From Planctomycetota bacterium (lineage in GTDB: Bacteria > Planctomycetota > Phycisphaerae > Tepidisphaerales > Tepidisphaeraceae), in contig JAEZED010000217.1 of the NCBI GenBank assembly GCA_023417885.1, forward strand, positions 1-64,000: a stretch of DNA of 64,000 nucleotides. Reading direction: 5' to 3'. The notes beneath the pieces were generated by a model. The model saw only the letters and a program-made list of their open reading frames with translations. It searched no databases and was not told where the DNA came from. The position numbers and the translations under genes are program-made. This document shows, one piece after another, positions 42,389-51,300 of this stretch. How positions within the stretch are numbered: the first letter of the stretch is position 1; each line of letters begins with the position of its first letter.

Positions 42389-43084
42389 TCAAACCTCCAC
42401 GCCGGCGAAGGCGTCGGCGGCAAAAGGATCAGCAGGATTCTGGTCGGCCTGCCCCGGGTGCCCGTTGACGACGCTGAGCGACACGCCGCGGGGACGGGCC
42501 TCCTCCTCCATCGCGGCGGTGACATCCACCCACGCCTGCTCGGCGGCGGCCGACTTGGGGACCATCATCTGCACGCGTGTCGAGATGGTCTGGTCGCCGA
42601 ACTGGAAGCGGTTGACCGGCCGTGACTGGGGCCGGAGCTGCTCGATCTGCTCGCGCGTGCCGTAGAAGAGGGCCTGGCTGGGGCAGACGGTGGTGCACAT
42701 GGGCTTCTTGCCGACCGAGGAGCGGTCGTAGCACATGTCGCACTTCATCATGATCTCGCGTTCGATGTAGACCTCCGGCACGCCGAAGGGGCAGGCCATC
42801 ACGCAGTTGCCACAGGCGATGCAGCGCGGCTTGCGCGCCGACTGCACGACGCCGTCGGCCGTGCGCTTGATGGCGTCGGCCGGGCAGACCTCGGCGCAGG
42901 TCGGCTGCTCGCAATGCATGCAGACGACGGGGACGGTCTGCGTGCTGTGGGAGCGATCGACGTACTCGAGGTGGATCATCGAGTCGCCCTTGTGCGTGTC
43001 GCACTCCGTGCACGCCTGGACGCACGCCTGGCAGCCGATGCAGCGGCTCGGGTCGATGTAAAAGTTGAGATGCTCCGGCTTCAT
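42389..43084 (-). CDS. Four-cluster [4Fe-4S] electron-transfer subunit (DmsB/NrfC-like)
   Basis: A 231-residue polyferredoxin with four cysteine groups: [37 protein letters not shown] and [21 protein letters not shown]. This is the arrangement of DmsB, NrfC and NarH-type beta subunits that wire a molybdopterin subunit to a membrane partner. The C-terminal ~60 residues are unrelated and acidic. It starts 57 bases after the molybdopterin gene, as expected for a catalytic-beta pair. No signal peptide, so the complex faces the cytoplasm. Confidence 0.95.
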   Translation of the reverse strand: MKPEHLNFYIDPSRCIGCQACVQACTECDTHKGDSMIHLEYVDRSHSTQTVPVVCMHCEQPTCAEVCPADAIKRTADGVVQSARKPRCIACGNCVMACPFGVPEVYIEREIMMKCDMCYDRSSVGKKPMCTTVCPSQALFYGTREQIEQLRPQSRPVNRFQFGDQTISTRVQMMVPKSAAAEQAWVDVTAAMEEEARPRGVSLSVVNGHPGQADQNPADPFAADAFAGVEV

Positions 43085-43141
43085 GCTGCCTCTCGTCGTG
43101 CTGGGGCCTGCTCGGGAAGAGCATCCGGTCCGTCCTCGGAT

Positions 43142-45415
43142 CTACTGCTGCGGCTCACGTTGCTCCGCGTACTCGGGCGGGGCGTCGGCCTTGCGCACGC
43201 GGCAGGCGCACACCTTGTACTGCGGGATCCGGCTGATCGGGTCCTGCGCCGAGACGGTCAACTGGTTGGCGGCCTTCGGGCCCGCCCAGTGGTACGGAAT
43301 GAAAATCGTGTCGGGGCGGATGGTCGTCACGACCATCGCGCGCAGCGTGATCGTCCCCCGAAGCGACTCCGCGGTCGCCCAGTCGCCGTCGGCGATTCCG
43401 AGCTTCTCGGCCAGGCGCGGGTGGATCTCGATGCGCGGCTCCGGGTACTGCTTCACGAGCGGCCCGATCCGGCGCGTCTGCGTGCCCGAGAGGAAATGGC
43501 TCACGACGCGCCCCGTGGTGAGGAAGTAGGGATACTCCTCGTTCACGTCGTCCACGGGCACGCGGTAGTCCGCCACGTTGAATCGTGCCTTGCCGTCGGG
43601 GAAGTAGAAAGGCCCGGCGCCCCTGGCGACGGGGTTGTAGCTGCCCGGCTCGAAGAGACGCGGCGTGCCGGGATGTTCCGGAACCGGCTCGCCCGTCTCG
43701 TAGTCGTGCGACGGGCAGGGCCAGAAGACGCCCATCTGCCGCTCCACCTTTTCCCAGGTAATGCCGCTGTAGTCCGCGACCCCGCCGCGGCTGGCGACGC
43801 GCAGCTCCTCGAAGATCTCGCGCGGGCCGTTGAAGGTCATTCCGTGCGGCCGGCCGAGGGCACGCGCGATGTCCTGGATGATCCTCCAGTCCTGCCGCGC
43901 CTCGCCGGGGCATTCGACGGCCTTGTTGATCTTGATGACCCTTCCCTCCACCTGCGCCACGACCCCCTCGTCCTCCTCCTGGAGGCTGCCGGGAAGGACG
44001 ATGTCTGCATAGCGCGCGGTGTCGTTCAGGAAGAAGTCGATCGCGACATAGAACTCCAGCTTCTCCAGTGCGCGGCGGATGAATCCGTTGTCCGGCAGCG
44101 AAACCATCGGGTTGAAGCAGATGGAGAGAAGACCCTTAATCTCGCCGGCGTCGATCTTGCGGAACAGCTCGTAGGCGTCGACGCCCGGGCCCGGCATCTC
44201 CTTCTCGTCGATCCCCCAGACATCGGCGATGTACTTGCGGTGCTCCGGGTTGGCGATGTCCCGCCAGCCGGGAAGCTGGTCGCACTTTTGCCCATGCTCG
44301 CGGCCGCCCTGGCCGTTCGCCTGGCCCGTGATCGTGCCGTAGCCGCTCTTGGGCTTGCCGAGACGGCCACTGGCGAGCACGAGGTTGATCGTTCCCAGCG
44401 CGTTCTGAACCCCGTTGGAGTGGTGCTCGATCCCGCGGGCGTGGAGTATGAAGCTCGACTTGGCAGTCCCCCACCACTCCGCCGCCTGCCGGATTGATCG
44501 CTCGGGCACGCCTGTCACCTCGGCCGTCTTCGCCAGGGGCCATTGCGAGCAGTATTCCGCCACCTGCTCGAAGCCGACGGTGTTGTTGTTGATGAAGTCG
44601 TGATCGAGCCAGTCATTCTCGATCATGAGCTGGAGGACGCCGGCGAACAGCGCCGCGTCGCGCCCCGGCCGCACGGGCAGGTAGAGGTGGCACGTGCGCG
44701 CCACCGGCGTGATGCGCGGATCCTGGACGATGATCTTCGCCCCCTGCTCGCGCGCCTGCCAGATGTAGTTCGTCGTGATCGGCGAGCATTCGGCGACGTT
44801 CGAACCCGCCACCCAGATCACCTCCGTGCCGACCATGTCCGACCAGGGATTGGTCGTGCGGTCGATCCCGAACGCCTTTTTGTTCGCCGCGCCCGCCGAC
44901 ACCATGCAGAGCCGGCCGTTGTAGTCGATGTACGGCGTCTTCAGGCAGACCCGGGCGAACTTGCCCATGAGGTAGGTTTTCTCGGTGGTCAGGCTGGCAC
45001 CGCTAAGGCAGCCCATCGCGCTGTTGCCGTATTTCTCCTGGATCCGGGCGATCTCCCGTGCCACCCGGGCGATCGCCTCCTCGTACGGCATCGGGCTGAA
45101 GCCCGCCTCCGCCGACGGGTCACGCCGCAGGGCGGTGAGCAGCCGGTCGGGGTGGGAGCCCTGAAGATAGCGCTTCACTCCCTTGGGGCAGAGCATCCCG
45201 CGGTTGAACGGAAACTCCTCCCACGGCTCGAAGCCGATGACCTCGTTGTCGCGCACCTTCAACTGGATGCCGCACTGCTGCCCGCAGAAGCAGCAGTGCG
45301 TCTTCACGAGCTTCTCCGGCTCCGTGCTCGTGGAGCGGCGCGCGCCCGCCATCTCCGACCGGTGCGGGCCGAACTGCCGGATGATGTTCAACTCCTGGAC
45401 GGGAAGCGTGGCCAT
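43142..45415 (-). CDS. Molybdopterin oxidoreductase catalytic subunit, nitrate-reductase-like
   Basis: A 757-residue DMSO-reductase-family enzyme. An N-terminal [4Fe-4S] site is formed by Cys41, Cys44, Cys48 and Cys76 (CCFCGQQC ... GMLCPKG). The likely Mo ligand is Cys170 in YNGRLCMVS, the place where NapA/NasA have their cysteine. Other family blocks are [59 protein letters not shown] and the C-terminal domain [19 protein letters not shown]. Closest in layout to assimilatory and Nap-type nitrate reductases, but the substrate is not certain. No Tat signal precedes the cluster, so it is cytoplasmic. mobA and moaC in the window fit its bis-MGD need. Confidence 0.9.
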   Translation of the reverse strand: MATLPVQELNIIRQFGPHRSEMAGARRSTSTEPEKLVKTHCCFCGQQCGIQLKVRDNEVIGFEPWEEFPFNRGMLCPKGVKRYLQGSHPDRLLTALRRDPSAEAGFSPMPYEEAIARVAREIARIQEKYGNSAMGCLSGASLTTEKTYLMGKFARVCLKTPYIDYNGRLCMVSAGAANKKAFGIDRTTNPWSDMVGTEVIWVAGSNVAECSPITTNYIWQAREQGAKIIVQDPRITPVARTCHLYLPVRPGRDAALFAGVLQLMIENDWLDHDFINNNTVGFEQVAEYCSQWPLAKTAEVTGVPERSIRQAAEWWGTAKSSFILHARGIEHHSNGVQNALGTINLVLASGRLGKPKSGYGTITGQANGQGGREHGQKCDQLPGWRDIANPEHRKYIADVWGIDEKEMPGPGVDAYELFRKIDAGEIKGLLSICFNPMVSLPDNGFIRRALEKLEFYVAIDFFLNDTARYADIVLPGSLQEEDEGVVAQVEGRVIKINKAVECPGEARQDWRIIQDIARALGRPHGMTFNGPREIFEELRVASRGGVADYSGITWEKVERQMGVFWPCPSHDYETGEPVPEHPGTPRLFEPGSYNPVARGAGPFYFPDGKARFNVADYRVPVDDVNEEYPYFLTTGRVVSHFLSGTQTRRIGPLVKQYPEPRIEIHPRLAEKLGIADGDWATAESLRGTITLRAMVVTTIRPDTIFIPYHWAGPKAANQLTVSAQDPISRIPQYKVCACRVRKADAPPEYAEQREPQQ

Positions 45416-45465
45416 GAGTGTCGGCTCGAGAAAATTAGGTGAACAGGCGAATTCGGGCGGCGTTG

Positions 45466-46650
45466 TCAGACCTCGCGTGCAGCGGGGTCGACGGCGGTGA
45501 CGCCCGTGGAGGCGCCGGCGATCCGGTCAGAGAGCGCCTCGCGCCAGAGCGCGCCCTGCGACAGCCCGAAGAGCGCCCGCCGGCAACGCGGGCAGATCTG
45601 CTGGTAATGCTCGGCGCCGGTCGCCGAGTCCATCTCGTAGCTGAAGCCGAGTTGGCGCTCGACCGTCATCAGGTCGCGCACCATCATGGCCGAGGCATAC
45701 GGCGTGCGGCAGCGCCGGCAGATTGCCTGCTCCGTCTCGCGGCCGGCATCCTTGTAGAAGCTCACGCCGAGCTGCGCGGGGCGCTGGAAGATGTGGAAGA
45801 ACTTCCCGAACGGCAGCCAGAGCAGCGTGAAGATCACGGTCACGGCATGCAGGATCGCCAGGAAGTCGTATGCATACCCCTTCATCCACGTGTAGCTCGC
45901 GGTCAGCATCAGTCCGGTTACGCTGATCGCGAATAGCAGGAGCAGCGGGAGGATGTCCTGCCCGAACTGCTGCACCGACGCCGCGCCCCGGTCGATCATG
46001 CGCCGGCGGAACGCCAGCATCACCCCCGCGATCACCAGGAACGACGACCAGACCAGCCCGTGGAACGCCATGAACGCCAGGAACGACTCGACGTGGAAGC
46101 TCCGCACGGGAAAACCGAACAGGTTGGCCGAGTAGATCGCCAGATCCTCCCCGGGCGTCTCAAAGTGGATCCAGCCCCACACCAGCGGGAACGTGATCGC
46201 CGCCGCCAGCACGCAGCCCCACATGATCAGCCAGTGCGCGGCGCCGCGCAGCGGGCTGCGCCGGAAGATGAAGCGGTTGAGCGCGAAGGCCAGGAAGAAC
46301 CGCTTGCCCGCCTCGACGATGTTGCGCCATATGAAGCCCGGGCGCAGGAACATTTGCCACCCGCGCCGCCAGTACATCCGCGTCGGCGGCTTCTGGAGCC
46401 ACATCGCGTAGCGGTACGTGATGCCGAAGACGGCAAAGAGCGTCGCGAAGGTATAAGGCACCAGCGCCGCATCGAAGTGATCGAGATTGCGCGAGCCGAT
46501 AACGATCAGGATCGCGAGCACGCCCATGAAAAGAAGGCCCCAGGCTGCGGCGCGCAACTTCTCCGTCGCGATTCCGGGCAGCGAGCGCCCGTTGCCCGGG
46601 CCCTGCTGTTCTTCGTCCGATCGCCGTGCTGCGACAGGCCCTGCGGTCAT
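45466..46650 (-). CDS. NarI-like membrane subunit with C-terminal CxxC pairs
   Basis: A 394-residue protein with about seven membrane helices. Candidate haem-b histidines sit in [29 protein letters not shown] and GKFFHIF, as in NarI/DsrM-type quinol-oxidising subunits. The C-terminal ~90 cytoplasmic residues hold two cysteine pairs, CRRCR and CPRCR, about 50 residues apart, likely a zinc ribbon or rubredoxin-like site. It is first in the operon, 50 bases before the molybdopterin gene, and is the likely link between quinol and the soluble subunits. The 277-base divergent region ahead (46651-46927) must hold the promoter, but I saw no clear FNR or NarL box. Confidence 0.8.
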   Translation of the reverse strand: MTAGPVAARRSDEEQQGPGNGRSLPGIATEKLRAAAWGLLFMGVLAILIVIGSRNLDHFDAALVPYTFATLFAVFGITYRYAMWLQKPPTRMYWRRGWQMFLRPGFIWRNIVEAGKRFFLAFALNRFIFRRSPLRGAAHWLIMWGCVLAAAITFPLVWGWIHFETPGEDLAIYSANLFGFPVRSFHVESFLAFMAFHGLVWSSFLVIAGVMLAFRRRMIDRGAASVQQFGQDILPLLLLFAISVTGLMLTASYTWMKGYAYDFLAILHAVTVIFTLLWLPFGKFFHIFQRPAQLGVSFYKDAGRETEQAICRRCRTPYASAMMVRDLMTVERQLGFSYEMDSATGAEHYQQICPRCRRALFGLSQGALWREALSDRIAGASTGVTAVDPAAREV

Positions 46651-46927
46651 GGCATGCCCTCTTGGCGAAACCTGAACTCACCGGCGCCGCTCGACCGCGT
46701 CGACGCCTATCCAAGTGTCGTTGTAACGGCGATCGCCGACTCACGCCAACCGCTGTTTGAGAAAGAATGGCGACAAAGCGCCCCCCGCTGACCCGGCGGC
46801 GCAGCCGCGTTGCCAATCGGGTGGGTTCTTATCAGGCTCGCCGTGCCGTGCCGCGACACCCTTGCCCTGCGCCGGCACTTTGGCAAATCCCTTTCCGCCT
46901 TCTTGCTGAACCTGATACAACGGAGCG

Positions 46928-48361
46928 GTGATCGCCGTTCGTCACGCCATACCGTCGTGCGCCGCCCTTGCGGGCGTCCTGATCGCGACGCTTGCCGTCG
47001 GCTGCCGAACGGGGGGCGGCGACGCTCTGCCGGCTCCGCCCACGGCGTCGCTACGCTCGGAAATCTTCCTCGGCACCGCACTCTCCGGCCCCATCGCCGG
47101 CCCTCAATTCGCGCCCGAAGGGGTAACCACCCGCCCCGCGACGGCGCCCGCTGCGCCGCTGGCAATCGACGTCAGCGGCTACGTGGCGAACGTGCGTTTC
47201 CACGGCGCCACGCAGTCTCTCGGGAGCCGTGCCACGCTTGTCGTCTCCAGCGAGGAAGAGCGACCCTGGCAGGCCACACCGCGCCAGCTCGCCGACGTGC
47301 GCATCATCTCCGGCACCGGCGCCAGCAACCTCGCCGGGGCGCTCGCCGAAGCGCCAGCGGGCGTGGTCACGCCGCTCGGCAGGATTTCGAGCGTCGTGCA
47401 GCCCGGACTCACAGCCCTCGTCACACTTGATCGCGGCGCCGAACTCGGCCCGGTGCTCGTTCACGTCACGCCGCGCGCCGGCGAGAGCGGGGAGCAGCTT
47501 CTCGAAATCGCCGTCGCCTCCGAAGCACCCGGCCGTGGACGCGAGATCGTCCTCACGGAGTGGCCGGCCGACCTCGACGGCGATGGCACGATCGTTCTTC
47601 GGATCCCACCAGCCGCCGGGCGGACATCCCGGCGCGACACGTTCTTGGTGCTCACGACCCGGCGCGCGGATCCCGATGGCGGCGACGCCGAGGGGATGCG
47701 CGCTGCGCAGGCGGTACTGTCAGGGGAGGCGGGGCCGGCGACGCGGCCGGTCGGCATGGCGTTGCCCGGCTCCTCCGACGTTGCCTTCTCCGGCGCCATC
47801 GCTGCCCTACAGACTCCCGGCACACGCCGCGCCGCGCTGGCGTTCATCGCACGGGAGACGCAGGCGTCGCTCACCGAGGAAGTCGCCCTCTCGGCGGACG
47901 ATGAACTGCTGGAGACGCTTGCCGCGCGCCTGGCCGACCGCTGGTCGGCCGGCCACCCCACCCCGACTGCCCTCGCATTCGAACTGGAGCGCGAGACCCT
48001 GACCGCCCTTGCGGAGATGGAGGACGCCGGAACGCTTCCACCGGAGATGCGCACGCTGCTGGTGCTGCACGCCGGGGAGGCGGGCCGCCGCGCCGCTTCG
48101 CTCGAAGAGGCGCTCGGATCGGCCCGTAGCCTCGAAGATCTTCGGTCGCACCTCGCGGCCGAGAACGCGATCTACCTCGAGGACAACGATCCCGCGGCGC
48201 GCGTCCGGGCCTTCGAGTGGCTTGCCGCCCGTGGCATGGCGCCCCACGGCTATGACCCTCTCGCACCCGCCGAGTCGCGCAGAGCGGCGCTGGAGGCGGC
48301 GCTCTCCGAAGACGCCACTTCAGCGCAGACGCAGCCCGCAGGTGCCGCGGAGAAGGATTGA
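46928..48361 (+). CDS. Hypothetical lipoprotein
   Basis: A 477-residue protein with a signal sequence and lipobox (LAVGC, Cys ~26), then Pro/Thr-rich linker (VTTRPATAPAAP). A beta-rich region follows (IDVSGYVANVRFHGATQSLGSRATLVVSS), then a mostly helical C-terminal half with many Ala/Glu. I recognise no family. The start is a GTG at 46928 with GGAG six bases upstream. Only three bases separate it from the large AsmA-type gene, so the two are almost certainly co-expressed, and it may be an envelope partner of that protein. Confidence 0.75.
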   Translation: MIAVRHAIPSCAALAGVLIATLAVGCRTGGGDALPAPPTASLRSEIFLGTALSGPIAGPQFAPEGVTTRPATAPAAPLAIDVSGYVANVRFHGATQSLGSRATLVVSSEEERPWQATPRQLADVRIISGTGASNLAGALAEAPAGVVTPLGRISSVVQPGLTALVTLDRGAELGPVLVHVTPRAGESGEQLLEIAVASEAPGRGREIVLTEWPADLDGDGTIVLRIPPAAGRTSRRDTFLVLTTRRADPDGGDAEGMRAAQAVLSGEAGPATRPVGMALPGSSDVAFSGAIAALQTPGTRRAALAFIARETQASLTEEVALSADDELLETLAARLADRWSAGHPTPTALAFELERETLTALAEMEDAGTLPPEMRTLLVLHAGEAGRRAASLEEALGSARSLEDLRSHLAAENAIYLEDNDPAARVRAFEWLAARGMAPHGYDPLAPAESRRAALEAALSEDATSAQTQPAGAAEKD

Positions 48362-48364
48362 CCC

Positions 48365-51300
48365 ATGAGTGCCGACGAGACCGCGCCTTCTCCTCCTCCG
48401 GCCGACGCCTCGGCGAACGCCTCCAGCGAACCTCCGGAGCCGGAGGCCAAGCCCACGAAGCGTCGCCGCTGGTGGCGGCGCCTCAAGTGGACCGTCATCG
48501 TCCTGGCCGTGCTGGTCGTTCTCCTGCGCATCGCGCTGGGGTTCGCCCTGCCGTACGTCGTAAACGCCGCCGCCAGCAGCGTGGGGATGACGGCGCAGTA
48601 CGACGACCTGAGCCTGAGCCTCACGGGCGGCGAGGCGACTGTCTGGAACCTGCGCGTCGTTCCGAAGGATCCCGAGGTCTCACAAGGCGAGCCGATCTTC
48701 GCCGCCAACTACCTGCGGGGGGACATCTCGCCGCTGGCCTTGCTGCGCGGCCGACTCGTCGTCTGGCGCGCCGAGGCCGACACGGTGGACATCCTCGTGC
48801 AACGCCGGGCGGACGGCACGCTGCCGGTGCTGGAGATGGTCGCGGCGCAGCGCAACGGGGAGAAGCTTGAGGAGACGCCGGACGCCGAGGAGCCCGCCGC
48901 TCTCAGCTTCACGCCGCCGCTTGCGCTGGATGCACTGCGCCTCAGCCGCGTGCGCGCGCGAATCGTGGACGTAGCGGTCGATCCGCCCGTTGACATGGTG
49001 GTCGACCTGAACGCGCGCATCTCGCAGGTCGGGCCAGACTCGCCGGAGTCGGAGATCGAGATCGACATCTTCGCCCCGCCGATGCTGGAGGTGCTGAAGA
49101 TCCGCGCCCTGGCGACGGCGCACGAACGCGAGCTCGACAGCAGCCTTACCGTTGACCTCTTCGGCCTCCGCCCCGGCGCGCTTGCCGGCTACCTGGCGCA
49201 GCTCGGCCTCCAGCCCGCCGCCGACCGCATGGATGCCCGAATGCGCGGCACCCTCACGACGACCGCCGTCGCGGACGACGACCGCGCGATCAGCGCCGTA
49301 CTGACGCTGTCGGACATCGTCGGGACGGTGGACGGCCGGCCGGAGATGCGCGTGGGGCAGGTGCGCTTCGAGGCGCCCTACATCGGCCCCGAAGGAGTGA
49401 CGGCGGAGGAGTTGCTGATCGAAGGAAGCCGTCTTTCCGCCCTCCGCACCGCTGACGGAGGAGTTCGCGCGCTGGGCATCGAGTTGCCCGTGAGCGGCTC
49501 GGAATCGCCGCAGCCGGCGGCCGAGACGCATGCAGCGGCTGACGATCCGGTTCAGGAGACGACGCGACCGGCAGAGGATGCGATGTCGTTCAGCCTCGCG
49601 CGATTCGTGGTGCGCGACGCCGAGGCGCGCTTCCGGGACGAGGCGGTCTCCCCGGCGGTCGAGCTCGCGGGGCAGGTCTCTGAGGTCTCGGTACGCGACC
49701 TCGCCTGGCCTCCCTCCAGCGACGATGCCACGATCACTTTCGACGCGAACCTCGCCCTGCCGGGCGTGCTCGAGCGTCTGGGCGCCGCGGGACACGTGCT
49801 GGCGTACGCAGACACGCCACGTCTCGCAATCGACGTGAGTGCCCAGGGCATCGCCCCCGTCGGAGCGGAGCCATACCTCCGCCTTGTGGGGGTCGAGTCG
49901 CTCCTGGAAGACGGCGCGTTCAACGCGCGCATCGAAGCATCGATGTCACCTGGCGCGGACGGTTCGTCAGCCATCTCCGCCTCTGCGCGTGACATCCGCT
50001 TCGCTGACGGGGAGTCGCCGCTGGTGACGATGCCGGAGGCGACGCTGGACGGTTTGGCGATGCGGGCGGACGGGACGCTGCGCGTGGACCGGATTGTGCT
50101 CCGCGGGCCCGCCCTCGATGTGGAACTCACGTCCGAAGGCGCCGTGCGCACCGCGGGATTCCGCAGCCTCGCCACTTCCCCGGTGCCCGCCGAGGGGCGC
50201 GCCGAGCCTGGTGCGGGAGAGGGCACGCCCGCGCCTGAAGGAGGCTCGGAGCCAGCGCTCAGGGCGATCGACCTCGGCCACCTGTCGTGGGAGGGGCTCG
50301 CGCTGTCACTCACCGACAACTCGACCGAAGAGGGCATGGTCACGCGGCTGAACGACGTGGCCGTCGATGTGCGCGACCTTCGGATCGATCTCGTTGCCCC
50401 CGCGGAGTCCGGGGAGTCGCGCGCCGGCACGGTTTCCGTACGCCTGAGCGCTCCGGACCTCGTCGAGCGTTTTGAGGCGGCCGGCACGTTGGCGGCCTCG
50501 GCCGGAACGCTCGAGATGCAACTCGACCTTGCCGGCAACGGGATGTCGCTGGCGTCACTTCGGCCGATGCTCGCCCGCAGCGGGATCGAGCCGGAGTGGG
50601 AGCGGCTCGACCTCACCGGGACGCTCCTTGCGAGGGCCGTTCCGCAGCAGGGCGCCGCGCTGCCGCTAGTCGACGTGGATCTCCAGGACGTCTCCCTCAC
50701 CGACGGCGATGCCGAGCTTGCAGGACTCGATCGCCTGCGCATCGACCAGTTCACGTTCGACACCGGCGACCTGCGCGTGGACGCCGTCGAGATCAATCGC
50801 CCGCGCCTCGTCGCGCGGCGCACCGCCGAGGGGGACATTGCGATCGCCGGCGTGCGACTCACGACGCCGCCGCAGGCGCCGGCCGCGGAGCCGGGCGAGG
50901 CGGTTCGGGAGCCCCCGACGACTGCCCCGACCGTCGTGACGACCTTCCCATTCGGAGAGCTGGTGCTTCCGCGCCTGGTCATGGGCGGTGTCCGGATCAG
51001 CGGCGCCGAAATGGGCTGGCTCGACGAGACCCGCTCCGCCGCGGAGTCGATCCGGCTCGTCGCCGACGTGACCCTCGGTACGCTGGATACGACTGCGCCC
51101 GACGGCGCGGAGATGCCCTTCAACATTGACGTCGGGGCGCCCGGCCTCGACCGCCTCTCTCTCGCGGGCACCGTGCAGCTTCGGCCCGACGCGCAGCACG
51201 TCGTCGCGGACATCGCGGCGGAGGGCGTGGACGGCGCGGCGCTGGCGGCGCTGCTGCCGCCCGGCATGACGCTGGAGACGCGCAGCGGCGTTTTCCGGTT

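Noticed and set aside
46651..46927. FNR or NarL binding site ahead of the molybdoenzyme operon
   Set aside because: Looked for TTGAT-N4-ATCAA and NarL heptamers; found no match good enough to report.
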